A DNA stretch of 64,000 nt from Halopiger goleimassiliensis (GTDB lineage: Archaea; Halobacteriota; Halobacteria; Halobacteriales; Natrialbaceae), in assembly GCF_000455345.1 (NCBI RefSeq), contig NZ_HG315691.1, positions 506,217-570,216 of the forward strand, read 5' to 3'. The translations under genes were made by a program, and so were the position numbers. The notes under the pieces were generated by a model. The model was not told the DNA's origin and searched no databases. It was given only the letters and a program-made list of their open reading frames with translations. Numbering within the stretch: position 1 is the stretch's first letter; each line of letters opens with the position of its first letter. Positions 53,888-62,962 of this stretch are shown here, one piece after another.

Positions 53888-54326
53888 ACGCGCCCTGGAA
53901 TTGCTGGTCGAGTACGGCTATGGACCGAAACGAGAGATCGACGGCTGTACTGACGAGGAACTCGCACAGCTGGAAGCCGAATTCGACGTCGAACTCCCCG
54001 ACGCGTACAAGTCCTGTCTGCGTCACATCGGGAGACGAACCAACGGGTTTCTTCGGGGCAGCGAGTTCACCTACCCCGCCCCGAAGTATCAGCGGGATTT
54101 CCTCGAGGACTGCATCGAGCGGTGGGATCTCGACGCCTCGCTCGAGGAAACCGAGTTCGTCTTTCGTGGGCTACAGGGGTCCGCCTTCTGGGTTTTCGAC
54201 ACCGAAGAAGGGGACGATCCACCGGTGTATCGCTACCAGGAAGACGCGACCCCGCAACTGGTCGCCGATACGTTCTCCGAGTGGCTGTATAGCGAAATCA
54301 GCGACGAAAGGGAACCGCACGACTGA
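53859..54326 (+). CDS. SUKH (SMI1/KNR4-like) immunity-type protein
   Basis: This 155-residue acidic protein carries the SUKH fold pattern: the helix EELAQLEAEFDVELPDAYKS followed by CLRHIGRRTNGFLRGSEF, then LEETEFVFRGLQGSAFWVFD and the closing VADTFSEWLYSEI. In bacteria SUKH proteins are the commonest immunity proteins of polymorphic toxin systems. Here it follows a colicin D immunity-like gene, which supports an immunity cluster. ATG 53859 lies within the preceding frame. Confidence 0.75.
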   Translation: MSENAHAVGERALELLVEYGYGPKREIDGCTDEELAQLEAEFDVELPDAYKSCLRHIGRRTNGFLRGSEFTYPAPKYQRDFLEDCIERWDLDASLEETEFVFRGLQGSAFWVFDTEEGDDPPVYRYQEDATPQLVADTFSEWLYSEISDEREPHD

Positions 54327-54471
54327 CTGTATCTGACCGAGACGGACTGCTCAATAATCAGACAGTGGCTCTGCACTCGACCGTCCGGGAACCGAATCGG
54401 GTCCACACGCGAGCGACAGCCTGCTCGAGGTCGCCGACAGACCGATTGCCGTCGCGATAGTAGGTCACGTC

Positions 54472-54900
54472 ATGGCCGATCCCGACGCCGTCCTCGTCCC
54501 TTCACTCGGTCGTCCCGGCGATCCGGAGGCGCTCGCGTACGCTCTCGAGACGTTTTCGGACGCGGCCGTGGTGCTCCTCGCCGTCGTGACGCCGCTCGAC
54601 GCTCCGCTCAGCGAAGGCGGTGTGCTCGAACGGGACGCGGAGCGAACGGCACAGGCGCGCGAGCACGCCAGTGAACTGGTCGACGCCGTGGACGGCGCTT
54701 CCGACCGCGTTCGGATCGAGACCGCCGAGGGGCGTCCGGGGACCGTTATCCCGCAGTACGCGGCGGACGAAAGCGTCGATCACGTCGTTATGTACGGCCA
54801 CGACCGACGGACGTCGGGACTCGTCCGGCGCGTCCTGGGCCGTGGAGTCGCGACGACGGTCGTCGATCGGACCGCGGCACCGGTGACCGTCGTCGACTGA
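54472..54900 (+). CDS. Universal stress protein (UspA family)
   Basis: This 142-residue protein has a single USP domain: ADPDAVLVPSLGRPGDPEAL at the N-terminus, helical HASELVDAVDGASDRV, IETAEGRPGTVIPQYAADES, and the ATP-loop-like region YGHDRRTSGLVRRVLGRGVA (with G-x2-R-x-L-x-G pattern), ending APVTVVD. The loop is altered from the canonical G-2x-G-9x-G(S/T), so ATP binding is uncertain. It is convergent with the phosphate transporter gene. Confidence 0.82.
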   Translation: MADPDAVLVPSLGRPGDPEALAYALETFSDAAVVLLAVVTPLDAPLSEGGVLERDAERTAQAREHASELVDAVDGASDRVRIETAEGRPGTVIPQYAADESVDHVVMYGHDRRTSGLVRRVLGRGVATTVVDRTAAPVTVVD

Positions 54901-54954
54901 ACCGGCTCGCCACTGCCCGGTTCAAACGGCGACCGGACCGACCGAGACCGCTGG

Positions 54955-56163
54955 TCAGCTACCGATGACCGCCGCGAACAGCCGGTAGAGTCCGTAGCCG
55001 ACGACCGTCGAACTGGCCAGCGTCAGCAGCCAGAAGGTGATCGTGACGCCGATCTTGCGCGTCGAGACGCCGGCCGAGCCGCCCGCCAGACCGCCGCCGA
55101 TGACTCCCGAGAGAATGATGTTGTTCAGCGAGATCGGAATCCCGAGCGCGATGGCTAGCTGGGCGATGACGAACCCGGGGACGAGCGCCGCGATCGAACG
55201 GCGGACGCCGAGCTGGGCGTACTCGCGTGAGGTCGCCTGCAGGAGTCGCGGCGCGGCCATCCACGCACCGGCGAGGATGCCGGCCGCACCGATCGACAGC
55301 AGGACGATCCCCGGCAGCCCGAGTTCGACCCGGAAGAGGTTCTCGAGCGGCCCGGTCGCGAGGCCGACCTGCGAGCCGCCGGAGGAGAACGCGACGATCC
55401 CCCCGAGCACGAGCAGGAACGATCGGATGCCGCCCTCGACGGAGACGCGAACGCGACGACGAACCCAGGCGAACGCGAGCGCGCCGACGGCGACCGTCAC
55501 GACGACGGTCCCGAGGTCCGCGTTCCCGACCAGCGTCGGTCCGCCACCGACCTGCCGGGAGAGCGTTCGGGCGAGCGTCCCCTGGTCGGCGACCGGATCG
55601 GGGAGCACGCCGAGGCGGACGTTGGCGACGATGGCCCCGACCACGCCCGCGAGCAACGGGACGCCGACGGTCTCGGGGACGTCGTCGCGCCGCAGGACGA
55701 CTGCGGTGGTGTACGCCAGCCCGCCGGACATGATCGGCACCAGCGCCCAGAACGTGCCGAGTCGCCGGTAGGTCGCGAGCGCCGGATCGCCGCCCAGCGA
55801 GAGACCGACGCCGATCATCGCGCCAGTCGTCGCGAACGCGGCGGGGATCGGATACCGCGTGTAGATGCCGACCCCCATGAACGCCGCGGCCGTCAACAGC
55901 CCGGCGGTGGCCGCCAGCGGCGTGATCGTGACGCCGTCGATGAGGTCCGCACCGACCGTCTCGGAGATGCTCCCGCCCTGCATGAGCGCTCCCGCGGCCG
56001 CGAGCAGGCCGATGACGAATGCCGCCTGCATCGTCGAGATGGCGTTCGCACCGATCGCCGGGGCAAAGGGCGGCGAGTTGCTGTTCGCGCCGAGCACCCA
56101 GGCCATGAGCAGACAGGTGAGCACGGAAATCGCGACGAGCACGGCGAACGAGGCGGCGACCAT
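54955..56163 (-). CDS. PiT-family inorganic phosphate transporter
   Basis: This 402-residue membrane protein has about eleven hydrophobic segments and the two inverted PiT signatures: GANSNSPPFAPAIGANAIST near the N-terminus and ALGIPISLNNIILSGVIGGG near the C-terminus. Typical PiT members read GAND-x-ANAFG; here the loop has GANSNSPP, a divergent form. It is an H+- or Na+-coupled low-affinity phosphate symporter. A hairpin lies upstream of its start (56238-56273). No PhoU gene is adjacent. Confidence 0.82.
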   Translation of the reverse strand: MVAASFAVLVAISVLTCLLMAWVLGANSNSPPFAPAIGANAISTMQAAFVIGLLAAAGALMQGGSISETVGADLIDGVTITPLAATAGLLTAAAFMGVGIYTRYPIPAAFATTGAMIGVGLSLGGDPALATYRRLGTFWALVPIMSGGLAYTTAVVLRRDDVPETVGVPLLAGVVGAIVANVRLGVLPDPVADQGTLARTLSRQVGGGPTLVGNADLGTVVVTVAVGALAFAWVRRRVRVSVEGGIRSFLLVLGGIVAFSSGGSQVGLATGPLENLFRVELGLPGIVLLSIGAAGILAGAWMAAPRLLQATSREYAQLGVRRSIAALVPGFVIAQLAIALGIPISLNNIILSGVIGGGLAGGSAGVSTRKIGVTITFWLLTLASSTVVGYGLYRLFAAVIGS

Positions 56164-56237
56164 CCGTCCGTGTGCTTCAACGAACCCGTGGAAAAGCGTA
56201 CCTCCGGTCGCGTCGTACGGATTACTGTAACGATGTA

Positions 56238-56273
56238 CCGGCGCACCCGCGACCCGGGCTGCGGGTGCGCCGG
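56238..56273. terminator. Perfect 13-bp hairpin between two minus-strand genes
   Basis: CCGGCGCACCCGC (56238-56250) and GCGGGTGCGCCGG (56261-56273) are perfect complements around a 10-nt loop. On the minus strand it lies 23 bases after the methyltransferase stop codon and 74 bases before the phosphate transporter start. No T-run follows, so it could be a 3' end hairpin or a regulatory site. Confidence 0.5.
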
Positions 56274-56295
56274 AAATGACGTACAGTAAACCGTA

Positions 56296-57105
56296 TCAGT
56301 CTCCGTCCGATCGCGCACGCAACACGGCCCTGTAGTGGGCGTCGCCTTCGGCCCGGTGGACCTCCGTCACCCGCCACGGCGTCCCGACAGTTGCGTCACG
56401 CAATCTGTCAGGCGAACACAGCAGGAACTGCAGCGTCGGGCCGATCTCCCAGGCGTCCTCGCCGTCCGTCTCGTCGATTTCGGCCGCGTCGCCGTCGCGT
56501 CGGTACTCGAGGTGGAAACACCGCCGCGCAAGCCCCTCGCGGGGATCCGGTCGGTAGCCCAAAAACTCGGGTCCGAGGCGGGTCGGATCGTAGTTGTCGA
56601 CGATCGCGAGGCCGCCCGGTGCGGTGACGCGGGCGAACGCAGCGAGGAGGTCCCGCTCGCCGGCCAGGGAGCCGCCCAGGCCGAGTTGCGTGCCGAGACA
56701 GCAGACGGCGTCGAACCGGTCGCGATCGAACGCGAGGTCGAACATGTCCATCACGCGGGCGTCGTCGACGCCGCGTTCGGTCGCCGTCCGGACGGCCCCC
56801 GGACTCGCGTCGATCGCCGTCACGTCGACGCCCCGGTTCTGCAACCACAGGGCGTACTGGCCGCTGCCACAGCCGACGTCGAGGACGGTCTCGCGGTCGG
56901 CCAGTCGCTCGAGGACGGCGATCGTGCCGTCGCTCCACGCTTCCGGCGGCTGGAAGTAGTGCTCGCGGACGCGCCCGTCCCCGGTCTCCGGTCCGTCGCG
57001 GTACAGCAGGGTTCCGGGATCGCCCCGGCGGAACGCGAGCATGGCTCGTCCGAGCGGATCGGACGATTCACGCGATTCGATCGGCCGGCGTCCGGCGTCC
57101 GTCAT
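56296..57105 (-). CDS. SAM-dependent methyltransferase
   Basis: This 269-residue class I methyltransferase has motif I ETVLDVGCGSGQYALWLQNR, motif II DVTAIDASPGAV, and motif post-I DRFDAVCCLGTQLGLGGSL. A beta strand GLAIVDNYDPTR follows. The substrate cannot be read. The frame is open 50 codons further up, but ATG 57105 (MTDAGRRPIESRES) gives a natural start. It is the only gene between the phosphate transporter and the divergent flippase-like gene. Confidence 0.82.
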   Translation of the reverse strand: MTDAGRRPIESRESSDPLGRAMLAFRRGDPGTLLYRDGPETGDGRVREHYFQPPEAWSDGTIAVLERLADRETVLDVGCGSGQYALWLQNRGVDVTAIDASPGAVRTATERGVDDARVMDMFDLAFDRDRFDAVCCLGTQLGLGGSLAGERDLLAAFARVTAPGGLAIVDNYDPTRLGPEFLGYRPDPREGLARRCFHLEYRRDGDAAEIDETDGEDAWEIGPTLQFLLCSPDRLRDATVGTPWRVTEVHRAEGDAHYRAVLRARSDGD

Positions 57106-57305
57106 ACCCCACGAAACGGGTGCAGGGACGAAAAGCCGTATTGAAGTATGGTTCCGTGTAACACGTAGCACAGTTCGGAGAAAAGCGGCTCGAGCGACCC
57201 CGACACCGGGACTACTGGCGTAGATCGTTCGTCCAAGGCTGGGGACGGTCGGCAACCGATCGATGGTGCTTTATCCCAACCGCTTCGAACGACGAACGAA
57301 CAGCA

Positions 57306-58337
57306 GTGTTCGGAAGCGACGAACGGGTACGCGGGGGCTGGCTGGACCGGAGAACCGTCGGAAAGACGGCTCTCGGCTTCGCAGTCGCCGTGATACTCCT
57401 GTTCCTGCTTGGTGCCGCCGTCGGCTGGGAGGGGACGCTCGAGCGACTCCGGACGGCCCACCTCGGGTGGGTCGTGGCGGCCTGCGTCTCGACGCTGCTG
57501 TGTCTCGCCGCGTGGGGGAAGACCTGGCACGTCGTCCTCGAGGCGGTCGGCGTCTCGGTCTCCTACCGCCGGCTGTTCGTAACCTTCCTCGCGGGAGCCT
57601 TCGCGAACTACGTCACCCCGATGGGGCAGGCCGGGGGCGAACCGTTCGTCGCGTACATCCTCTCCCGCGACACGGGTGCCACCTACGAACAGAGCCTTGC
57701 GAGCGTCGTGACGGCCGATCTGTTGCGATTGCTCCCGTTTTTCACCGCCGGCGGCCTCGGGCTGGGCTACCTGCTGTTCGAGGCCGGGCTCCCGGGGGCG
57801 CTCGAGAACCTCGTCGTCGTCCTCGTCGCGGTCGCGGTGATCCTCCCGCTCGTCATGGCGATCACGTGGTGGACCCGCTACCGCCTCCGCGAGATCGTCC
57901 TCCGGCTGCTCGAGCCGATCGCCACCCGGACCGAGCGGATTACCATCGAGTCGATCGCCGAGCGGATCGACCGGCTGTTCGAAGCGCTCGAGCGGATCGC
58001 GGACTCCCCTCGGGAGCTCGTGATCGCCATCGCGTTCACGTACGTCGGCTGGGTGCTGTTTGCACTCCCGCTGTACTTCGCCGGGCTCGCGCTCGAGACG
58101 CCGGTCTCGGTGCTTCTGGTCTGCGTGCTCGTGCCGATCTCCGTCATCGCCGGCTCGACGCCGCTGCCCGGCGGGCTGGCGGCCATCGAGGGGACGCTCG
58201 TCGCGCTCCTGCCCGTCATGACCGTGCTGTCGACGACCGACGCGCTCGCGGTCACGACCGTCTACCGGCTGGCGAGTTACTGGTTCGTGATCGTCCTCGG
58301 CGGGGCCGCCGCGCTGTGGGTGATCAAACGCGCCTGA
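57306..58337 (+). CDS. UPF0104/lysylphosphatidylglycerol-synthase TM-type membrane protein
   Basis: This 343-residue membrane protein has about eight hydrophobic segments and the family motif AFANYVTPMGQAGGEPFVAY, followed by LPFFTAGGLGLGY and the C-terminal PISVIAGSTPLPGGLAAIEG. This is the flippase-like domain of MprF and relatives (UPF0104/AglD-type). It may move a lipid or a lipid-linked sugar across the membrane. It starts with GTG 57306. The ferredoxin gene follows after 45 bases. Confidence 0.82.
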   Translation: MFGSDERVRGGWLDRRTVGKTALGFAVAVILLFLLGAAVGWEGTLERLRTAHLGWVVAACVSTLLCLAAWGKTWHVVLEAVGVSVSYRRLFVTFLAGAFANYVTPMGQAGGEPFVAYILSRDTGATYEQSLASVVTADLLRLLPFFTAGGLGLGYLLFEAGLPGALENLVVVLVAVAVILPLVMAITWWTRYRLREIVLRLLEPIATRTERITIESIAERIDRLFEALERIADSPRELVIAIAFTYVGWVLFALPLYFAGLALETPVSVLLVCVLVPISVIAGSTPLPGGLAAIEGTLVALLPVMTVLSTTDALAVTTVYRLASYWFVIVLGGAAALWVIKRA

Positions 58338-58382
58338 GCTCCCACCGCTAACGATTTACGCCGATCGGCCCAAGCCCCGCCC

Positions 58383-58628
58383 ATGAAGGTCGAGTTCGAC
58401 GAGGACACCTGTATCGGGATGTTCCAGTGCGTGGCCGAGTGGGACGCGTTCGTGAAGGACGAATCCAGGGGGAAGGCCATCCTCGAGGACAGCGAGGAAC
58501 GCGAGGACGGCGTGTTCGTCCGGGAGGTGCCCGACGACGCCGAACTCGACGCGAAGTTCGCCGCGCGCACCTGTCCCGTGGACGCGATCACGATCTACGA
58601 CGACGACGGCGAGCAGGTGATCCCCTGA
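58383..58628 (+). CDS. [3Fe-4S]-type ferredoxin
   Basis: This 81-residue protein has Cys10, Cys16 and Cys64 (CIGMFQC and RTCPVDAI). Met13 takes the place of the second Cys of a 4Fe-4S motif, so a 3Fe-4S cluster is expected. It is small and acidic. Single 3Fe-4S ferredoxins commonly feed bacterial cytochromes P450; a P450 gene lies 760 bases downstream with one regulator gene between them. That link is inference from context. Confidence 0.83.
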   Translation: MKVEFDEDTCIGMFQCVAEWDAFVKDESRGKAILEDSEEREDGVFVREVPDDAELDAKFAARTCPVDAITIYDDDGEQVIP

Positions 58629-58653
58629 CAGACGCCGGCAGTTTTCCTTCTCC

Positions 58654-59307
58654 TCACCGTCGCACCGCCGCATCCACCAGTTCCGATTCGGCCGTCCGGA
58701 GCAGCGTCGACGCCGCACTCTCCGAACACTCGAGCGCCGCCGCCACGTCGGCCAGCGACGCCGTCCGCGGGACGTCGTAGTAGCCCAACTCGCGGGCCGT
58801 CGCCAGGGCCTCGAACTGTCGCGCGGTGAGTCGTCCCGCGAGCGTCTCCGCTCTCCGCTGGTGGTCGCTCACGCGTTCGACCTCGACGCCGATACCGTCG
58901 GGGAAGCGATCCAGCAGGCCGGCAAGCGCGTCGGATTCCCCGAGGACCGTAACGTGAACGGTCTCGCGACCGGTGTAGACGATTGGCGGCACGATCACGA
59001 GTCCCGGATCGTCGAACGCACCCATCAGCGCCGCGTCGGCGGCGCGGACGTCCATCACGGCGTACGCGTAGAAGGTGTCCTCGTCGACCGGCGTGAGATC
59101 GAACCGGTGGACGACCTCGAGGTCGAGTGCCGTCTCTCGGATCGCGTCGCGATCGCCGACGATCAGCGAGAGGAACCGAACGCGCTCGGTCTCGGGATCG
59201 ACGTGCCAGGAGAGCAGTTCCTCGCGCTCGAACTCGATGGCGGGCGGCGTCGGTACGGGGAGTCGCATCCCCTTCGGCAAGCGAAGCGTCAGATCCGCCG
59301 ATTGCAT
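58654..59307 (-). CDS. HTH-10 (bacterio-opsin activator type) transcription regulator
   Basis: This 217-residue regulator has an N-terminal sensor-like domain and a C-terminal HTH-10 (residues about 160-215: LTARQFEALATARELGYYDV, then ASLADVAAALECSESAASTL). It starts divergently to the P450 gene with an 81-bp shared spacer, so it may regulate the P450. It is convergent with the ferredoxin gene on the other side. Confidence 0.85.
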   Translation of the reverse strand: MQSADLTLRLPKGMRLPVPTPPAIEFEREELLSWHVDPETERVRFLSLIVGDRDAIRETALDLEVVHRFDLTPVDEDTFYAYAVMDVRAADAALMGAFDDPGLVIVPPIVYTGRETVHVTVLGESDALAGLLDRFPDGIGVEVERVSDHQRRAETLAGRLTARQFEALATARELGYYDVPRTASLADVAAALECSESAASTLLRTAESELVDAAVRR

Positions 59308-59388
59308 ACGCCTCGTCTCGTCGCCAGTTATAAAGAAGTTCAGTGCTTCGCCCGAGAGACGACGTTAGTTCCGGGGCTACGTTCGATC

Positions 59389-60822
59389 ATGTCCGATACG
59401 CAGCCACCGCGAGTCGACGCCGAGGCATCGACGACGGCCGATTCCGCGAACGCGCCGCGGCCGCCGCGACTGGGCGGGCTCCCGCTGGTCGGGAGTACGC
59501 TGTCGATCGCTCGCGACCCGTTCGGCTTCCTCGAGACGGCGCGCGAGACCGGCGACGTGGTCGCCTACGATGCGTACGGCACCGAGTCCGCGCTCGTCTT
59601 CGATCCGGAGGTGGTCGAGTCGGTGCTGGTCTCCCGGGCCGACGCGTTCCGAAAGGGCGAGTTCGAAACCGATTTCGGCGAGCTCATCGCCCCGTCCGGG
59701 GTCGCGTTCACCGAGGGCGAGCGGTGGCGTCGCCAGCGCCAGCTGTTGCAGTCGTCGTTCACGCCGGCTCGAATCCGCTCGTACGCCGAAGTGATGGTCG
59801 ACGAGGCGGCGACGCTCGTCGACGGCTGGGACGACGGCGAGACGATCTCGCTTCGGGAGGAGCTATCGCGATACTCCCTTCGCGTTCTCGCCCGGTCGCT
59901 GTTCGACCTGCCACTCGAGGACGACCGCACCGCGACCGTTATCCGCGCCGCAAACGCCGTCAACCGGTACGCTTCGCCTCGCCGACTCGCGATCGGCGGG
60001 CTCCTGCCGTCGTGGTTCCCCGATCGCGTCGAACGCGAGTACGAGGACGCCATGGCCGACCTCGAGACCCTCGTCGCCGATCTGGTGGCGCAGCGACGCG
60101 CGGCGGACGCGACGGGCGACGACCTCCTCTCGCTGCTCGCCCGCGCGGAGTATCCCGACGGCTCGCGGCTCGCCCCCGAGGCGGTTCGGGATCAACTCAT
60201 CACGTTCCTGTTCGCCGGCCACGAGACGACCGCGACGACGCTGACGGTCGCGTGCTGGCTACTCGGTGGTGACGACGCCGTGCGGGCCGAACTCGAGCGC
60301 GAACTCGCGGCCGTCTGTGGCGACCGCGATCCGACGGTCGGAAAGCTCGGCGACCTCGCGTACACCGAGGCGGTCGTCAGGGAGGCGCTACGGCTCTATC
60401 CGCCGGCGACGGGCGTCTACCGTGAGCCGACGTCCGACGTGGTACTGGGCGGCTATCGCGTTCCGGCCGGGACGACCCTGCAACTCTCTGTCTACGGGAT
60501 TCAACGCGACGAGCGCTGGTGGAACGAGCCGGCGACGTTCCGACCCGAGCGGTGGCTGGCGTCGGGAACCGGGACCGAGGACGGCGGCTGGACGCTCGAG
60601 GACGACTCAGACCGACCCGAGTACGCCTACTTCCCCTTCGGCGGCGGCCCCCGTCACTGTCTCGGGATGCGCTTTGCGATGACCGAACTGCAACTCGCGC
60701 TCGCGACGATCGTTCGTCGCGTCGAGTTCGATCCCGTCGCCGACGCGCTCGAGCCGTCGCTCGGGGTGACGATCGATCCCGGTCCGGCGGCGGTTCGCGT
60801 CCGGCCGCGACGGGAAAAGTAG
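59389..60822 (+). CDS. Cytochrome P450
   Basis: This 477-residue monooxygenase has the I-helix motif AGHETT (276-281), the K-helix E332-ALR335, FRPERW, and the heme loop FGGGPRHCLGM with Cys424 as the axial ligand. The N-terminus (PPRLGGLPLVGS) is soluble, with no membrane anchor, after a Ser/Ala/Asp-rich start. The oxidised substrate is unknown; carotenoid or fatty acid hydroxylases in haloarchaea look similar. The 3Fe-4S ferredoxin nearby is a plausible redox partner. The frame reads through upstream, but ATG 59389 starts the natural protein. Confidence 0.9.
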   Translation: MSDTQPPRVDAEASTTADSANAPRPPRLGGLPLVGSTLSIARDPFGFLETARETGDVVAYDAYGTESALVFDPEVVESVLVSRADAFRKGEFETDFGELIAPSGVAFTEGERWRRQRQLLQSSFTPARIRSYAEVMVDEAATLVDGWDDGETISLREELSRYSLRVLARSLFDLPLEDDRTATVIRAANAVNRYASPRRLAIGGLLPSWFPDRVEREYEDAMADLETLVADLVAQRRAADATGDDLLSLLARAEYPDGSRLAPEAVRDQLITFLFAGHETTATTLTVACWLLGGDDAVRAELERELAAVCGDRDPTVGKLGDLAYTEAVVREALRLYPPATGVYREPTSDVVLGGYRVPAGTTLQLSVYGIQRDERWWNEPATFRPERWLASGTGTEDGGWTLEDDSDRPEYAYFPFGGGPRHCLGMRFAMTELQLALATIVRRVEFDPVADALEPSLGVTIDPGPAAVRVRPRREK

Positions 60823-60836
60823 TCGCTGGCGCTGTC

Positions 60837-61751
60837 TTACGCGATCTCGTCGTACTGCTCGGAGAGCTTCTCGGCGGCCTCGCCCAGCTGGTTGCGCTCG
60901 AACTCCGTGAGGTCCCACTCGACGATCTCCTCGACGCCCTCGGAACCGAGTTTGACGGGGACGCCGAAGGCGGTGTCCTCGTGGCCGTACTCGCCCTCGA
61001 GCGTGACGCTGCAGGGCAACACCTCGCCGGTGTCGCGGAGGATGGCCTCGACAGTGTGGCCGACGCCGGTGGCGGGACCCCACTGGGTCGCGCCTTTCTT
61101 CTCGATGACGTTCATCGCCGAGGTCTGCAGTTCCTCGAGCAGTTCCTCCTTCTCGTCGTCGGAGAACTCGAGGTCCTGGCCGTTGACGCGGACCTTCGAG
61201 AACACGGGGACCTGCGCGTCGCCGTGCTCGCCGAGGATGGTCGCCTCGACGTTCTGGACGGGCGCGTCGAAGCGCTGGGAGATGACGTAGCGGAACCGCG
61301 CGGAGTCGAGGCGGCCGCCGAAGCCGATCACCTTCTCGCGGGCACGGTCGCCCGACTCGTAGAGGTGTCGGTTGAGCAGGTCGACGGGGTTCGACGTAGT
61401 GACGGTGACGAAGTCGTCGTTGTGTTCGGCCAGCGAGGAGCCGATGTCCTCCATGATCGGCGCGTTGTCGCCCGCCAGGTCGATGCGGGTCTGGCCCGGC
61501 TGGCGCGGGATGCCGGCGGTGATGACGACGACGTCCGAACCGGCGGTGTCCTCGTAGCCGCCCTGTCGGATCGTCGTGTTCGAATCGTACGCTGCGCCGT
61601 GGTTGACGTCGGCGGCCTGGCCGATCGTGTCGTCTTCCTTGTCCGGGATGTCGACCAGTACGAGTTCGTCCGCGATGTCACGAAGCGCGATGTTGTAGGC
61701 AGCGGCGGCCCCGACCGTTCCGGCCGCGCCGACCACGCTAACTTTCGTCAT
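60837..61751 (-). CDS. mdh: Malate dehydrogenase
   Basis: This 304-residue LDH-like malate dehydrogenase starts [19 protein letters not shown] (nucleotide-binding loop) and has [11 protein letters not shown] at the cofactor pocket. Further motifs are [20 protein letters not shown] with the active-site Arg, [10 protein letters not shown], and the catalytic His in [14 protein letters not shown]. The length equals that of characterised haloarchaeal MDH. It reversibly oxidises malate in the TCA cycle. The long upstream frame is not coding; ATG 61751 is the start. It converges with the P450 gene across 14 bases. Confidence 0.94.
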   Translation of the reverse strand: MTKVSVVGAAGTVGAAAAYNIALRDIADELVLVDIPDKEDDTIGQAADVNHGAAYDSNTTIRQGGYEDTAGSDVVVITAGIPRQPGQTRIDLAGDNAPIMEDIGSSLAEHNDDFVTVTTSNPVDLLNRHLYESGDRAREKVIGFGGRLDSARFRYVISQRFDAPVQNVEATILGEHGDAQVPVFSKVRVNGQDLEFSDDEKEELLEELQTSAMNVIEKKGATQWGPATGVGHTVEAILRDTGEVLPCSVTLEGEYGHEDTAFGVPVKLGSEGVEEIVEWDLTEFERNQLGEAAEKLSEQYDEIA

Positions 61752-61976
61752 ACCACGTAAAACTCGAGCAGCCCCTGCGTTAAATCCGTCGGAATCCCCA
61801 CGCAAGCCTGATACTGACGATGAAAAACACGTCGATCGTCGAAAATTCCGACTAATATATCTGTCAGAATATCGGAACCGCTGTCGCCGGTACCGGCGTG
61901 ATCCACACGCGACGCAGTCGACGATCGGCGAACGGAATATCGAATCGATCTTGGGACCGCGCGCCGCCCATTCCGT

Positions 61977-62435
61977 ATGGGATATCGCGTCAGCGTCATC
62001 GGCGGCGGACGGATCACCGACGAGGCACGCGAACGCGCGGTCGCGGTCGGTCGCGAACTCGGCTCCCGGGACCACACGGTCGTCTGTGGCGGCCGCGGCG
62101 GCACGATGGAGGCCGTCTGTCGCGGCGCGAAAGCCGAAGACGGGACCACTATCGGCATCCTCCCCGGAGAGCAGCGCCACGCCGCAAACGAGTACGTCGA
62201 TACGGCGATCGCCACGGGACTCGGCCATGCCAGAAACGCGCTCGTGCCGCTGAACGGCGACGCGGTCATCGCGCTCACAGGCGGCGTCGGCACCCTCTCG
62301 GAGATCGGTTTCGCGGGGATCTACGACCGGCCCATCGTCGGCCTCGAGACCCACGAGGTCGCCGACCTCGAGATCGAGACCGTCGAGACGCCCGAAGCCG
62401 CGGTCGACGCCGTGGAGGCGGCGCTCGAGCCATGA
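61977..62435 (+). CDS. LOG/TIGR00725-like Rossmann-fold protein
   Basis: This 152-residue protein contains [38 protein letters not shown] and [20 protein letters not shown]. The last is the PGGxGTxxE-type signature of the LOG/lysine-decarboxylase-like family. Such proteins bind nucleotides and some act as phosphoribohydrolases; the activity of this short archaeal form is unknown. Its stop overlaps the GNAT start (ATGA), so the genes are coupled. Confidence 0.8.
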   Translation: MGYRVSVIGGGRITDEARERAVAVGRELGSRDHTVVCGGRGGTMEAVCRGAKAEDGTTIGILPGEQRHAANEYVDTAIATGLGHARNALVPLNGDAVIALTGGVGTLSEIGFAGIYDRPIVGLETHEVADLEIETVETPEAAVDAVEAALEP

Positions 62436-62884
62436 GCGGCGGCGAAGGCGACTCTGGCCCCGAGGGAGATTCGGACGATCCCTACGCCCTCCGCGAGGAA
62501 CTACCGGATCCCGAGACGTTCGCCCGGCTGCGCGAGGCGGCCGGGATGTCGCCCCGATCGCTCGAGGGGATCGAACGGGGCCTCCCGAACTCGTTGTTCG
62601 GCGTCGTCGCGGTCCACGAGCCGACCGGCGAGGTCGTCGGCATGGGTCGGATCGTCGGCGACGGCGGGACCGTCTACCAGATTTCGGATATGGCCGTCCA
62701 TCCCGCCCATCAGGGCCAGGGGCTCGGGACGCGGATCATGGAGGCCCTCGAGGGCTACATCGACGAGACCGCACCCCCGGACGCGTACGTCAATCTGCTC
62801 GCGGACGTCGACGGCTTCTACGAACGGTTCGGCTACGAGGAGACCCGCCCGGCGTCGAAGGGGATGTACCGCAGAACCGAGTGA
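62432..62884 (+). CDS. GNAT-family acetyltransferase
   Basis: This 150-residue GNAT enzyme has [20 protein letters not shown] as the central strands, the acetyl-CoA-binding [19 protein letters not shown] (Q/R-x-x-G-x-G/A), and [18 protein letters not shown] with the closing FY-x-R-x-GY. It could acetylate a small molecule or protein; substrate unknown. An acidic 20-residue N-terminal extension is present. It overlaps the preceding gene by four bases. Confidence 0.85.
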   Translation: MSGGEGDSGPEGDSDDPYALREELPDPETFARLREAAGMSPRSLEGIERGLPNSLFGVVAVHEPTGEVVGMGRIVGDGGTVYQISDMAVHPAHQGQGLGTRIMEALEGYIDETAPPDAYVNLLADVDGFYERFGYEETRPASKGMYRRTE

Positions 62885-62962
62885 ACGGCCGAGTACAGCG
62901 ATGGCCCCGCACGGATCCGTCGTGTCGTAGCTTTTTCGACGGTGTAGCCCGTGGCTGTGGAT

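Noticed and set aside
60837..62354. 505-codon frame with an N-terminal extension of malate dehydrogenase
   Set aside because: The extension is antisense to the LOG-like gene and lacks protein character; the enzyme has its normal length from ATG 61751.
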